NCBI GenBank assembly: GCA_008694505.1
Contig: VZDJ01007755.1
Coordinates: 8,632,334-8,696,333, forward strand
Length of the DNA stretch: 64,000 bases
Direction: 5' to 3'
Source of the DNA: Cyanoderma ruficeps
Lineage: Eukaryota; Chordata; Aves; Passeriformes; Timaliidae
Position 1 is the stretch's first letter. Each line of letters starts with the position of its first letter. Below are positions 23,571-37,571 of the stretch, one piece after another. The translations under genes were made by a program, and so were the position numbers. Below the pieces are notes generated by a model. That model did no database searches and was not told the DNA's origin. It worked only from the letters and a program-made list of their open reading frames with translations.

Positions 23571-26500
23571 AGACTAATTGGAAAGCGAAGAATATGGATC
23601 ACCTAAGCTGTTATGTGTTGTGCTGCTTCAAAAAAAAAAATTATCTGAACACAAGTAAGCCATCTGTCCTAGGGCACTCTCCCTTGTTATGAAATGGTCA
23701 CAGCCTTATTTCTTTTCATTTTGCAACGGTAGAGAGGCCAATAATTTAATGTCACAAGCTAAACCACAAAATATATTTTGATTTGGCTTAAGTTCGCCTA
23801 TAAGTTGATAAAATGCACTTCAAGCAAAATGTCTGCCTAAAATTGTAGCTGGAAATATGCTTTGAATTTCTCATTCATCAAGAGAAGGGTGTAATAAGGT
23901 AAATCTAACATTCTGGATTTTGACAGAAGTGCAACACTGACAATCATTTTAGATGCAAAAGAATTACACAGAAAGAACCTTTCCATTAAGTTTCCACTTG
24001 GTTACTACAAAAATTGGAAGTTGCTCTGTCTGAAAAATATAGTCAAGACTGATCCAAATCTCTTAAGTTTCCAGTAGCCAAAATGTAACTTTTATGTGCA
24101 TATTAGTCCATCATATCAAAGGTATGAAACTACTTGTCAAGATAGTGTATGTATATTCTCTGATATTGTAATGAATACTTTGATTTTCCTGTGTCACGGT
24201 TTTTTCTTCTTCCCAAAAGCAGAAGTGTGCATGATACAGGTTCATGGCTTAATGACAGGTCTTAAATCAGGTTTTTGTTTCATACTCAACACTACAAATT
24301 GTCAGTAAATTTTCAACTGGAACAACAAACAGTCTTTTCTACTGAGACTTGTCCTCAGAAGATGAGGATACTGTTCACCAGTATCCTTTTTGCCCTGCTT
24401 CAGATACCTGGGATTTTATTCACCAACTAATAGTACTCAGTGTTCTGGGGCAACATGATAATAAATGTAGAACTGTAAATAACCCAAGCACATGCCCAGT
24501 GTGAGATGTAAGAACAGTGCTCAGTGTTGATGTAAGAGCTCCTACTATCTGAATGGTTCAGCCTCTATTATAATACCTTACAAATTGATCTGACAGGAAG
24601 ACCCAGTGGATTAAGGTACGTAGGTATCTGGTGAGTTTATGTTTATAGCCTGGTCCATCGGAAATCAAAATTAAAGGGAGGGAAACTCCTAAGTGATTAA
24701 CAAGATCAAAGCCTAAGGTTAAGTCAGGTAGATCACGTGCAATGTTTAACACCTTCAACTACTACCAAACTTAGCATGAGCTGTCTAGTGTAGCAGCTTT
24801 CAACATTCTTTGTCTCCTGCTCAAATTTTTCTAGATGTTGCTCCATCCAGGCTTCCCATAAAACATGCCTTTATCCATAGCAGGGTTTAAATGTTTTCTA
24901 AGTGCAGAAAAATTTCACAATTAATTTTTTTCAATAAATGAAGCGCTACACTTCTTTTGTCCTATTTTCATAAAAATGCCAAAATGAAAATTCATAAACA
25001 TTTTCAAAATTCAAAACCAAGATTATGTAAATGGTGACTAACCAGAATTAAGATTATGCAGAAACACAAAACTAATGAGAAATAGCTACATTTCTGATCT
25101 GACTAATTATATATAACAAACTAATTGAGCAAATTTCTTAAACTGGACAAGTGTAGTTGTTAAATAGGAGAAAATTACACAGTTGGTAAACAGCATATTT
25201 ACTAAAATAGCACACGGAGTGGTGCTCTAAAAGTATAGTATCTTAAACAATGCAATAATTATAAAATGCTTTTATCTAAAATTTTAGATAATGCACTAGA
25301 GAATCCTCTCTTTGGGGGATTCTGAGATGCTGATAAAACTGTTCTTCAAAAAATAATTGTAATTTAGCCTGATGACAATGAGAAAATACAATAAACTTTT
25401 AAAGCTTTTTAAATTATGGGGTTTGATTTCTCAGCTCTTGCTTCGACCTTTTCTTCCTGTAAATTTTGAGATTTAAAAGAAATTTAGGTACCTGATTCTA
25501 ACAGTGAAGTATACTGTCAGAATAAAGGCCTCGGCACCTTCCTGCAGAGAACCAAGGTCAAAATATATTTGGAATGAAGTGCAAATATAATGTTGAACAT
25601 ATTGCACTGTATTTCCTACTAGAACAAAACACAATTGGGGTCTGAATTTGTCAGAATCTACCATCTGAATTTGGGGATCTAGATCACTACATAACAATAG
25701 GACCTTTGCTGACTGAAGAGACTAACAAAAGATGCACAGTAGATACTCACTTAGAAGGGGACCAAAGCATCCTCACATTAAGAAGAACACTGCTTTGTAA
25801 CAGAGCTGTCAAAGGAACAAAAAGACAAACTCAAAGCTGAATTATTTTTAAGATGAGTGGGCCTGCATATTCAAATGGTTGGAAAACGTACATTTTTGCT
25901 GCTTGGCAAATGTAAATCCCTGGGAAAAAAGATCTGTACCACAGACATGCTGTTGGAAACTGCAGGTAGTAGATAACAGAAGTTTTGGGATGTATTTTCT
26001 TGTGTTGCTGCATTGTCTTTGGTCTTATCAATTTGATTGTTTCATATTAATTTTTTATTCCTGATGACTGTGTTCTTATTGGGGTGCAGAAGAAATTCTT
26101 GACATCTTTGTGACATTTAAAAAAGCAAAGCCACTGTATTTGCAGTCCCAGCACTGAATTACCTACAATCACTAAAGGAATATATCAGAATGAGCAATGC
26201 TGATACGAAACACAGCAGAGTGTGCTGTGGCTAAGGGGCAGAGAAGGCATGTACAGAACAGAAATTATGTGGAACGTGCTGCTTCAAAGGAATGTTACTC
26301 TGAAGGTTGCTGCTAATGTGTTATGTTTTAAAGAGTTCACCCTAACAATTTGTAGTAGAAGGTGTCTCTTAACTCTACCCTGACATGCAGCCTTCAGAAA
26401 TCCTTCAGCAGCAGACATGTTGTGTATGTGGTAGAATAAAAGAGTCCTGTTGGGTCATCTGTCAACAACAAAACCTGGGGGTGGAGGAAAGAGTGTTAGC

Positions 26501-27127
26501 TTTAAGTCACTGTGATAAAATACCATGACTTATTTGGACCTTCGCTGCAACAATACCTAGTTTATCTGCTACTATCCTTTTTCTATGATGGAAAAAGCAA
26601 GGTTTTCATCTTTGTGAAGAAAAAATTCTTTGAACTGAAGACCTTTGGGGTTAAGCCAGACCAAAAAGCAAACTTAGCAAGAATCTCTGACCAGCAGAAT
26701 CTTAGGGAGAAAGGCAATATAACTATAACTATAAATATAAATATAAATATAGCATCTATCACAGATACTTTCTCTGGCCATCTAACTTGCCAAATTCCAA
26801 ATTATGAGAGGTATCCTAAGAGGTTGCTTACAGACTTTTGAGCATCCATGACAGGTATGACAAAGATTTTCACAATTTCAAGTTTTGTGGGGAAAAAACA
26901 CAACCTTCCAACCTTTTCTTTCAAGTTCACTGCCTGAACGCTACATTGGCCTAGTTGAGAGAAATAGTAATTAATCCTCAGTATCATTCCTGTTTTAATA
27001 TATTTTAGTTTACTTTTCTTGCTCATTGCTTTTGGCTATTCCTTTTACTCAACTAAACCAGCACAGACTAAGTCATATTTAAGATCTGAACAGACCAGTT
27101 TCCAGTACAGTGAAGAATGTATCACTG
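23571..27127. other. Intergenic, AT-rich
   Basis: No gene is supported. A short perfect hairpin (GGATACTG, five-base loop, CAGTATCC) lies at about 24366-24386. An ATAAAT-type simple repeat lies at 26717-26751 and is read through by a spurious 109-codon frame. Confidence 0.6.
26717..26751. repeat. (TATAAA)n-type simple repeat
   Basis: About 35 bases of ATAACT and ATAAAT units in tandem. Confidence 0.85.
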
Positions 27128-27205
27128 TCATGGTTTAATCCCAGCCACCAACCAAGCACCAGCCAAGCCCCTTGCTTGCTCTCCCACCAGTAGGATTAGG
27201 GAGAG
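27128..27205 (+). mobile_element. LTR 5'-end fragment of an avian endogenous retrovirus
   Basis: TGTCATGGTTTAATCCCAGC followed by 'CACCAACCAAGCACCAGCC' and 'CTTGCTTGCTCTCCCACC' matches the start of an LTR family very frequent in neoavian genomes. Similarity is lost after about 80 bases near 27205. No retroviral coding sequence accompanies it. Confidence 0.65.
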
Positions 27206-30087
27206 ATTAAATGGACCAGGAAAGAATTCCTGAAATATGCCACTGAATGGAGAGGCTTTCATGAAATGTGGAGGATTATGGCCAGCATAACAGCAGAGCA
27301 GGACAGACACAGAAAAGGAATTATGAGGATTAAAATGTTTTTAAAAATTATGCTCTTATGTGTCTACAATTAAACTGTAGTGCACACTTTCAGTTTCTTG
27401 GGAAATAAATTCTCTTTTACTAACTGTGTTTAAACCATCAGCAGGCACTTCATCTATGTGTCCTCAAGTTTTGCCTTGTTTTGCATCATCTGCTTGAACC
27501 GTCCTCACAACATGTGCATATTAGATGGAAAATTAAATTTTACAATTATTTTTTCACTTGAAGCATTTCATAAAGCATAAGGAAAACAAGAAAAACAGAA
27601 CTCAGTCTTACAGTTCTATCATCTATTTTCAGTCATATTTCTATTGTTAAAACATAATCTGTTCCTTGCCCAGCAGCAAATACTTTTTCTGTGCTATCAT
27701 TTGGGTCCAATCTCACGGGTAGCAACTTGTATCACTGAATACCGTACAGCTATGACTTGACAAGCCATTCCTGGGCGATCTTTATCACATATCAGAACAC
27801 AAAATGCAATCACACAAGCTCTATGGTGTTCCCAAGCTCTATGGTTTAGTTTACAGTCTCCAAGGATGCTGTTTGTTTTCCAGGTGATTGCTGACACAAC
27901 TGATACCAAGGCAGTAGAACACATTCCAAGAAACTGAAAGCACATGTTGCCATGGCACAAACAGTGAATGCACTGAACATTCACTTCAGCTAGGAAGGGG
28001 CTCCTTAAGGCATTTTTAAAGGGTTACAACTGGATAAACAAGCTCCTTTCCTTCCTGATGTGTAAATAAAATTATTTATATCATAGGAAAAAAGATAATA
28101 GCATCTCAGAGTGTGTATTTTGCTATTAGGTTAGTTGAGATAACTTCAGCACTATAAACATGGATATGGCTGTTTCATTCCCCTTAGTATTAGCAGTCAT
28201 CCCTAAATACAATCAAAAGAAGTAAAATATATTTTCCTTTTAAGCAGATCAATAACACTTAAATCTACCTAGCCACTGTGTTTACAGTCCCAAGACAGGG
28301 ATCTAGGAATCTCACAGGAGAATTCTGAGTCTCCAGAATTGTTTGTCTAAAAAGGCAAAGACAAACTTGCTGTGTTTATATATTCAGCTTTGAGATGTAT
28401 GTCAGCTCCAAATCTATCTCTGCATAGCATGGCAAAATAAAAATAAAATTGTACTGCTGAATTCAATTCTGTAATAAGGCAGGTCCATACCATCCCAATC
28501 CCAGTAAAATGCATTTGCTACTGCTTATTGTGGAGTTATTCCTGGCTTTTCTTGCTGTTTCTTGTCCTACTTGGCACAAATATTTTCATATTTTCTAAAC
28601 ACAAAATTTGAGTTTGACTTTTAAAAACTCAAGTCAGGTCTCTATCATTCTAAAGCAATATAAAAAGCTAAGATCATTCATGCACTGCTTTCCATTTTAA
28701 TTTACTGAGTCCAAAAGCGAGATCAGTGATAGCATCATCCAAACATGCTCTTTCATCTTTGGCAATGGGGATAACAAAATACATCTCTCTACATCAAGAT
28801 GCAAGTGCTAGTGTAAGGAAAGGCACCATTTTCCCAGCCTGGCACTCTGAAGGCTTGTGTCCAAGAATTTTTTTGCAACAATTTAATACTATTAAAACTG
28901 ACACATTGATTTCTTTACACAGAGCAACTCTTCTATCAAACATGTCTTTTATCTTCTGAAACCACTGTATGTGTTAGCCATAAATTGATACCTTATTGAT
29001 TTTGAGTAAACTGGCTTCATGCACCACAAAACAAAAAAAAAGTACCTGACTGAGGTTCCACCTAACCAATTAGATGATCTTTTTAGATCTTTAGGGTCTG
29101 CTTTACAAGCTCCTTAACCCTTATAGTTCTTCATGGTTCAATGTTTCTAAACCATGTCACATAGACTAAAAAATAGGACCAGGAGAGTATGGCAGGTAAA
29201 AAGCTGCTATCACATCACCATACTTTGCCTCTCCATATTTAGTCTGTGAGTACTGGGGCAGAAATCATGTTGTTCATGCAATGCTTAGCACAGTGAGACC
29301 CTGATTTCATCCTGGCAGGTTGGCTTTGCTCTACAACTGCAGTTGCATGTTACTGTTTATACTGTTCAGAACATCATGGTTTTCCTGTGTAGACAAGAGT
29401 GGTCTACATCAGCATGTGCTGTGTGAAAACTGGGAAAGGTTGGTAAAACAAGCATTGTATAATTTAAATAGTGATAATTATAATAATAGTAATAATAATA
29501 TAAATGCCAGTGGAAGGAATGTAACTTTCTTCTCTTTTCAAAACAGAACACTTCAAGCAGATTGCTGGAAATTCATAGTATAACCCAACTGATACAGCAA
29601 GCACATCATGCTGTCTGAATAAAGAAGCTTCTAAAGCAAATATCTGGCCTCTCAGGAGGTTTTTCAAAATTTTTTCTCCAATAATCACACAGAGCCATAG
29701 CTTGTGTTTTGTCATCCTATTCCTAAAGGAGGTACACAGCCACAGATGCAATCTCCCAGAATAAGATCTTGGGACACACAAAGATTTAGCACTTCGCTGC
29801 AAATCTTTCAGGCAGGTTTGTTTTTTGGTTTTGTTTTTTTTTACCTAGAGAGAAAGAAGAGGCTTTGTTGCCTGTTTTTCTCTAATGCTGAAAGCAATAT
29901 TTTTAAGATGTTACTGGCCACTCAGCAATATCATTCTCACGGATTTTGGATGGAATACTCTTAACATATTTTGCCAGGCTGGAAAAAATCCATGAACTTG
30001 AATTTATAATAGTATATAACAGCACTGACAGAGAGCTACCATTCCTTGGTAATGTAAATTCCATATTCAGCCAAGAGGCAATTAACA
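27206..30087. other. Intergenic, AT-rich
   Basis: No gene is supported. An 18-base-period partial duplication (CAAGCTCTATGGT at 27815-27827 and 27833-27845) and a TAA-rich simple repeat at about 29470-29503 are present. Confidence 0.6.
29470..29503. repeat. (TAA)n-like simple repeat
   Basis: Interrupted ATA/ATT/AATA units over about 34 bases. Confidence 0.8.
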
Positions 30088-30135
30088 NNNNNNNNNNNNN
30101 NNNNNNNNNNNNNNNNNNNNNNNNNNNNNNNNNNN
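30088..30135. other. Assembly gap (48 N)
   Basis: The run of undetermined bases marks a sequencing or assembly gap of estimated size; true length and content are unknown. Any reading frame across it is meaningless. Confidence 1.
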
Positions 30136-33100
30136 GGAGGACAAAATAGACAATTACTGTGCTAAAGGATCACTGCTGGCTCCCCTGAGTATAAGACACT
30201 ACCTTTTTCATGAGCTAAGTAAAATGTGGGAGAAAATTTACCACCTAAGCTAGTAAGCCAATGGTTTTGGTTTATCTATATTCCAATATCATTTATAGGA
30301 GCCTTCAAAAATTTTAAGTCAAAGTTTCTGCAAATTAAACTCTTTAAATTTCATTTGAGATGTTCAAGTGGTGAAATTGGTAGCGCATCTGAAAAAATAG
30401 TTTTCAACAAAGCACGGTATTGCATCTTGACTAAAAATGCAAAGTTACAGTAGGTAAAAATGCAGTTGACAGTTACAAAGCATAATTTGAACATTCTTTC
30501 TCATTCTCTAGCAGCATGTGCTAACTTATAATTTTTAAGTGACATGTCTTAGTCTGCTCTATTTCGAAAGTGCATTCATAGTTATTAACACAATTTTTTT
30601 TCAAATATAGGCACCTAATGTTAAACATTTAAATAAAAATAGTCTCTTTATGAAGAAAAAACAGGCTGTGACTGAAGTCAAAGAAAGTTGCCAGGCCTCC
30701 GATCCTGTGGAGATGGAATTAAAGAATAGGAAAACTATACATGAAGTAATGTGATTGGCTTTCCCAGTCAAATTTAAAAGTATTGGTATACATCTTTCCT
30801 AGGCTGACAGAAAAAATATCAGGTAGAACAATGTATGCATTTAAAAAAAAATGACAAAATGTTAAAACCAACTATTTTGGCACAATCTCTTAAGAAAAAC
30901 TCAAAAGCCAAATAACCACAAACATAATATTCTGCAGTGTAATCAGAATATAAATTCATCCTGATATATTATCATGCTATAGAATAATAATTGGGAAACA
31001 AGTGAAAGAAATATTACCTGGTGCTCTGGAAAGCAAGCTGCTAGCAAGCATGATCCTGAAGTGTTCTAATAGGCGAGGGAAAACCCAAAGTCAGATAGAC
31101 AGTGCTTAAGTGATGGATACTGCTTCTTTCTGCTCACACATATTCCAGCCACAGTGTGTTTCAAATGCTATTGCCCTGCCTGTGCCTGAAAACAAATGTT
31201 GATGTTAGTTGAGTATCATTTTCTATACCACCTATAGCAACAGCAAACACATATTGAATACTTAAGCAACAGACTAACTATTCTCTTGTCAGAGTTTCAG
31301 TTGGTAATCTTGGAGTGGTGTGCAAATGATATCCTGTAAACTGTGTCTTCTCTGCTGTACACTTTGCCCTGTACAAACGTTTTCTTTCGCAATATGGTTC
31401 AACACTGTAGAGAAATTTCTCATTTCAGCTTTTGAAAGCATTGTTTATTTAAGATCCTGTTCTGTACCTCCATGTAATAGCTTATGGGTATCATGCACAA
31501 ACTATGGGTATCAACATTGCACAAACATCAGTTAATTAACCTGCATAACATTTTCATGTGAAACTGTATTAGATGTATTAATTGTGGGAAAAGGTAAAGA
31601 CTAAGATACCAGAGAGACAAATTATTTGAGGGTACAGTGACTGAGAGAAATGCCATATTCCTCTCACCACAGTGCTACAGATTTATTTGCTAAAGTTAGA
31701 TATCAGGTAAAGGGCTTTGCTGTTTCGAGAATACATGACTTGCTGAAGGCTCAGGAACTATGGAAATCCAAGATCATACTTAGGAGAGCTTAGGAGCAGT
31801 TCTGAATCCTACACTCAGGCCTAACAATCTATGCAAATTATGAAATTATGTAACAAAGGGCTATATTACTCATTTGGAATTACATGACAGGTATGATAAT
31901 GTATTACAGAAAAGCATTGTAGTGTAGCATATTGTTTCATTTAAATTGTTGCAGTTACATGAAAATGGAGGAACACACTGGTGAATCAGGGTATAATATA
32001 ATGCCTAAAATACACCACACAACATATTCATATTTCAGTGTGTAGATGAACAACTTCTTGTCTGAAATAGAAACTGGTTTTGAAGAACAAGATACCAAAG
32101 CATATATCCTGGCCAAGTCCTGAGGTATTTTTTTCTTCTCTTTTCAATATTCTTTGCAGATTTTCTTTCCAGCGCCAGAAGACAAGGAAAAATTCAGAGG
32201 AGCATAAAGTAAATTAAATCTATACGTATTTTTTAAGAGTTACAAAATTTACAGTGACCTACCATTAAAATAAATAAATACTCAGCTCCAAAGATTTTAA
32301 GTGGAGCAATAATTCCTCCTTCCCCCTTTGTGTATTGATCTTCAGACCTGCCACATCCTACCTCCACATTTCATCAACAGATCAGTAACAGACTGTTTCA
32401 AATGCAGGAATAAAGTAGCCTCTGCCCAACTTAAGTAAATGACTGCAGAATCTAGGAAACACCATAGCTCTGCATCTGCCTTAGACTTGCCTCTCATTTA
32501 AAGAGAAGACCTGCTGTTGAGATGGGATTATGGAAGCCAAAGTATAAAAGATGACAATATCTGTACAGTTTGTGTCTAGGCAACACAACCAGTGGTCTCA
32601 GTTATCTTGTAGTTTTCATAGCCTGTGTTATCTTCCTTAAAATAGCAGAAAAAGTGAGATTTTCAGCTTTCATTGAGAATAACTGCATCTCCACTTACGG
32701 TAGTCACATGAGCAGTTCTGAAGAGACTAACCCAGCAGTGCTCTGACAACTTGCAAGCCAGATACAAATAAAATGAAAGCCAGAATCTCTTTGTATTATC
32801 ATAAATTTTTTTTCAGGTGCTGAATTATTACTTCTAAGAAGCTTGGAGATGGAACTCTGGGCTTTCCCTGATAGTGGGAGGGTATAATATTTGATGTAAG
32901 TAAGAGCACATATCATAGTATCTGTCTGGAACAGGTAGATGGTCAGAATGATATTTCCTGGTTTGATTCCCCTTGATCATTTATCGGCAGGTAAGCATAA
33001 CTTCATATAAACAGTGCATGTAAAAACTGTGGTAACATCTTTATCAAGTAACATACAGAAAAAACAATCAGAATACCAATAATATGTGTTCAGTAAAACA

Positions 33101-33708
33101 GCAATCTGAAATTGTGATGCATGGAATATAGGCACAAAGTGACAAAACCCTTGAGCTTCCTCTGTGTCTGTGGTTTGTGATCAGAATCTTGCCTCACTTA
33201 CCAGTTTATCTGTTGTGCATGATGATGCCATCTACTGTAGTTGTGAAACGTGCCATGGACAGTTTCTACAGAGATCTTTAAAGCAAACAGAAGCGTTTTT
33301 AAGCAGTGCCACCCAGAGGTGAAAGAGAGCTTCTCATCCCCGATGACATCAGGGCTCATTTTTTACCACAGCTATGAAGAGATCATAAATGCAAAAACCT
33401 CTTAATGGTCTGAGAGTCCTATAATAGAAATGGTCCTGCAGAGAGGTCACCAGTGGGTGAGGGGAGGAGGGCAATCTGCACTGAGACAAGTTCTACCCTA
33501 AATTTAAAGTGCAGTCTCACATACTTGAGTCCCACAGCTACACTAAGGGCAGAATCTCATGGTTCATTTTGTTGCCCAGGGATCTCTTTGCTCTGTCAGA
33601 GGTCTGTGTGTTTCTCCTGTGCTGTAGGAAAACCCATATTGAGACCTTTCCTCCTTAAACACACTGTCCCAATGAAGTCACATGAAACAGGCTCCCCAGC
33701 TGCCTCAG
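30136..33708. other. Intergenic, AT-rich
   Basis: No gene is supported. An imperfect direct repeat (TATGGGTATCA followed by GCACAAAC, twice) occurs at about 31483-31526. A near match to the CTCF core is at 33227-33238 (11 of 12) but is within chance expectation. Confidence 0.6.
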
Positions 33709-33790
33709 TGGCCCTTCATGAACACACCCCAGTTTATTGTTGTCTTTTTTGTACTGGGGTCCTAAAAATGGACATAGTATTCTAGCTGCA
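33709..33790 (-). mobile_element. CR1 LINE interior fragment (reverse orientation)
   Basis: The plus strand shows 'GGCCCTTCATGAACACACCC', 'TTGTTGTCTTTTTTGTACTG' and 'AAAAATGGACATAGTATTCT'. This is the order expected upstream of the CR1 3' tail when read in reverse. It is short and diverged; flanking sequence to either side may also be CR1 but cannot be matched. Confidence 0.6.
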
Positions 33791-35329
33791 AGCTAGACAA
33801 ACTCTGCCAGGAGTGATCCTTCACCTGCAGTGAGGAAACTGCAGAACCCCTTAAGGTCCTGCTCCACCTGTTGACACAGACTGAGGTACAGTGTAATATC
33901 CATGCCCTAAGCAAAGTGAAGCTGGAAAGTTCTATCTCCTGGTGTATTACCAAAGAAAAGTCTGTGTCCAGAACATATAGCAAGGGTTCTGTCACTGACC
34001 ACCCCATCAAAGTCTGTTTTCAATTAAATTTCAAAGAAGCAGCAATCTTTGTAATGCCACCTATGTCAAATAGTACAGTGTGGGGGCATGACTTGCTTCT
34101 AGAAATAGCCCTTATATGGACTTATCATGTAGCTAGTACATCTTAAAGTAATCCATACAAAAAGTCTTAAGAAAACAAAATAGAAATAGGATATATATAA
34201 CTGAAAGGAAAAAAGGAAAGAAATGTTCTATACTGTCAGAAAATGACTCCCTCCTGTTATCTTCATTGTTGATGCAAAGAGGCAAATGTCAACAGAATGT
34301 GAAGAAATAAAACCGGAATGAGAGGAAAATAAAGATAGAGTGAAATTATAAAATTTGGTGTTAAGGCAAAAGAGAAGTTATTTGACAGTCTACTGATGCA
34401 CCAAATCAATATACTCTGCCAAGAGACAACTCCTACTTAGCCACAGAAGAAACAAGAACTGTTCAGTGCAAATTTCACTTTAATTAGAGAGGGCATAGTG
34501 TGTTCAAACCCCAAGTACTCTGCTGGCATGAAGAACTGAGTTCAAAATCTGTAAATAGATTTTGCCAAGCATAAATGTATATATGGACAAGTGACACAAA
34601 CACTTCTTTGCCAGACTTCCACCGAAATTCCATTATTTTAGAGAATGTTTCTGTTTCAATAAACCAAATTCACAAAAAATATTCTTTCAGCTGTCTTTTA
34701 GTGAATTTCTAGTTATGCCTTGTAAAAGGTATTCTTAAAGTATTAATGCCTGCTGCCTCAAATTAGAGTCAACTGATATTAGAAAAAAATACACTGGACT
34801 TGTATTCATTAATTTCAACTGAAGAGAAGATTTTCAAGCACAGTTGCACCACACTTTAACTGTTAAAGATTCAAGGATGTACATAAGTGAAATTTCTCAT
34901 GCCCCTGCCAGACTTTAGCCCCCAAGCACTTCCCACTTACCAGTTGATGTAGAAAATGTCCTGTTTATACCCTGCATTCTAGTAAACAGTGTATGAAGTC
35001 ATACCTATTTGCAGGAGTGAACTATAAAATGGAGGAAGATTAAAAAAAAAAAGTCAGTGGCACTTTTAAGACCTTTCAAATTATCTCTTGCAATCGGGAT
35101 GCAAGTCTCATACAGCAGCTGTTTTCCTCCAGAAGAAACCTGCGCTTTTTACCAAAAGTGCAGTGAACTGCTCCGTGTTTTTCTGTATTTCAGAACTGCC
35201 AGATGGTTTTGAATTCTTCCCGTGTCTTTTTAACAGGGTCTCTCCTGAAAACAACGACAGCATGAAACTCAAAAAATACCAAGTACTGCCAAGCCATTCA
35301 GTGCTGCAGCTTTGATGGCACTAAGAGGG
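33791..35329. other. Intergenic, no feature seen
   Basis: AT-rich DNA without recognisable genes or repeats. Confidence 0.55.
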
Positions 35330-35590
35330 TTCCCTGGCCCCTGAGCAGCTCCACCCAGGACCCACACTCTGCCCAGGTCTCAGGACCCCACATCAGCTCC
35401 TGGGGCTGTCAGACCCTGCCCCAGTCAGGCTGCAGCAGGGCTGGTCTCCATCCCCAGGGAGGAGATCCCTGGGGCTGCCCTGCTGCCTCCAGCTACCCCA
35501 CCCCTGGCCAGGGGCTGCCTGGGGACAGTGTGCAGCCCCAAAAGTCAGGGTCTCAGAAAGCCACCTGCCTGTGTCATGCCCTGACATTCA
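35330..35590. other. GC-rich, CpG-poor block of unknown origin
   Basis: About 260 bases of markedly GC-rich sequence with almost no CpG have fairly sharp borders with AT-rich DNA. They contain a perfect 14-base palindrome CCCCTGGCCAGGGG and repeated CCTGGGGCTG-like pieces. Base make-up suggests a methylation-decayed retroposon or LTR rather than an active CpG island. No family was recognised. Confidence 0.5.
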
Positions 35591-36766
35591 TAAGTAGCCT
35601 AAACAGATAATCTGTTCAATCTAGTGAGATAGCTACGGCACTGTTCTGCTACATAAAATCAATGAATGGCATAATAGCCTCAGTTGTGCAATTCCTGTAA
35701 AAGCCAACACAGAAGCACACGGGCACAGTGACACTACTGCCTGTCAGACACTACACCTCAAATCTTTGCCACTTCAAGTATTTCAAATGTGAGAAAGATG
35801 AAGGCAGAGGAACGTGAGAAGGAAGGCTCTTTGATTACATTTATGGTTAATCTTAACATACACCCTGTTAGACTCTGCAGTTGTATTTTTTTGTTTATTT
35901 AAAAGGTTTTCTGGCTCACTCACCAGTGTAGGCAGCTATACAGGACAGACTGTTTCTACAGTCGTGTAAAAGTACTCTACCAAAAATAAATGTGTTGATT
36001 ATGCTCCAAAGGTTCTGCTACACCACAATGAAAGTATGAAGACAAAAATTGAGACAGGCCCATACGGTACAAACTTCTAGAACAGGGAAGAAAATCTGTT
36101 TCTAAAAGAGAATTACACCCAAACTGAAAATACTTAGATTCATGATTTCAAGTTGCATAAAACCAGACGTGTTTTATACATCTTTAGAAAAAAAGCCTGT
36201 GGCACTAAAAAGTTACATGCAGATTTATAGAGGCTTTAAAATTAATATTAGCATTGCCCCTATGATATGCTGTATTTCTGTGTTCTAAGTAATAAAGATC
36301 CTACATAGCGCCTTCTTTTTTGAGTAAGCAGTGGGATCAACAAGATGCCATACAAACTTCCAGTTACAGGCATATGTCCAGCATCAAAACAAGTGTAAGC
36401 AACACACATTGAAACAATGAATGCCAAATTTTCTTTTTCCTTATTAAGGATGTATTGATGATATAAGCAGCAGAATGTACTGGAGTAGATGAAGAACAAC
36501 TAAGACAGAAGACAGAATACTGAACTCACATGAATCTGCCATCAAACACTTTGCTGCTCCCTATATTAGGGCTTTTGTACCCTCTCACATTGATTTTTAA
36601 AACAGGTCAAATAGTCTGGAAGACACTAAACTCCATCAGGATACTTGACTTGGCGCCACAGTGAAACACAGTGCTTAAAACAACACAGAATTCCTCTGTT
36701 GATGCCACTCTTCACTCTAACCAATGGCAGGAGCATAGAGCAGGCACAGACAAAGCATCTGACTTA

Positions 36767-36810
36767 ATTATTGGGGGAACAAGAGGCGGTATTATTGGGG
36801 GAACAAGAGG
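36767..36810. repeat. 24-bp tandem duplication
   Basis: One full 24-base unit (36767-36790) is followed at once by a perfect copy of its first 20 bases (ATTATTGGGGGAACAAGAGG). The identity of the copies implies a recent event. Confidence 0.95.
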
Positions 36811-37553
36811 TATTACCAGCGTCTTAAGAGAGGTAAGCAACATCCCTTGTCAGAATAAGTGTTTCTACTTCATAAATTTTTCTTTGCTTCAGAGAAAATA
36901 TGTAGCTGGGCAAAAATGCTGATCTGAATGCTTTCTTCTTTCTCCTTTGCTGAAATCTGTATCACAGCTATTAATCACACATCCTTAAAGCTTTGTGCCA
37001 AGGCAAGCAAAGGAAAAAAATATGTTCTGACTCTAGAATCTTACCAAGTGATTTCCATGAGTCTGGCACAAGACTAGGCTTATTCATCTAAGAAAGGGCA
37101 GAGCTGGGATCCCAGCTCATTATCACTGAAGGGAAACATTTTCTCTAAAACACAGATCATCTTTCATGGCTGTAAATAAGTCCACAGAATTCCCACAAAC
37201 AAATATCAGAAAGGCTTTGGGGTTTGCCTGGACAGTGTTTCTCACCTCACAGATAAGTTCACCTGTGATAAGTTCATGAAATGACTAAGAGTTTCACAAT
37301 ATTATGTTATTAAAAGAAAAGCATACCTATCACTTCACTACAATTATCTGCAATTAGGTTGCACACTTCTCTCTGTATGCAAACGTTATAAATCATGTAA
37401 CACGCACTTGAATTGCTTCAATAAGGTGTAGCAAGCCAAAAGTTTCATCCACTAATGCCTTTAATTAGACCTTAAATTCTTGTTCTTAGCAACAAAACAA
37501 GCAGAGGCACTATTCCAATCCTGTGTGAGCCTTTCAGCCTTCTTGTGAGCTCA

Positions 37554-37571
37554 GTCTCACAGCTGTGAGAC
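37554..37571. repeat. 18-bp perfect palindrome
   Basis: GTCTCACAGCTGTGAGAC equals its own reverse complement and is centred on a CAGCTG E-box. Confidence 0.9.

Noticed and set aside
29946..30149. Open frame across the N run
   Set aside because: It depends on undetermined bases and has no coding character.
33227..33238. CTCF-like GCCATCTACTGT (11 of 12)
   Set aside because: About one match of this quality is expected by chance in the window.
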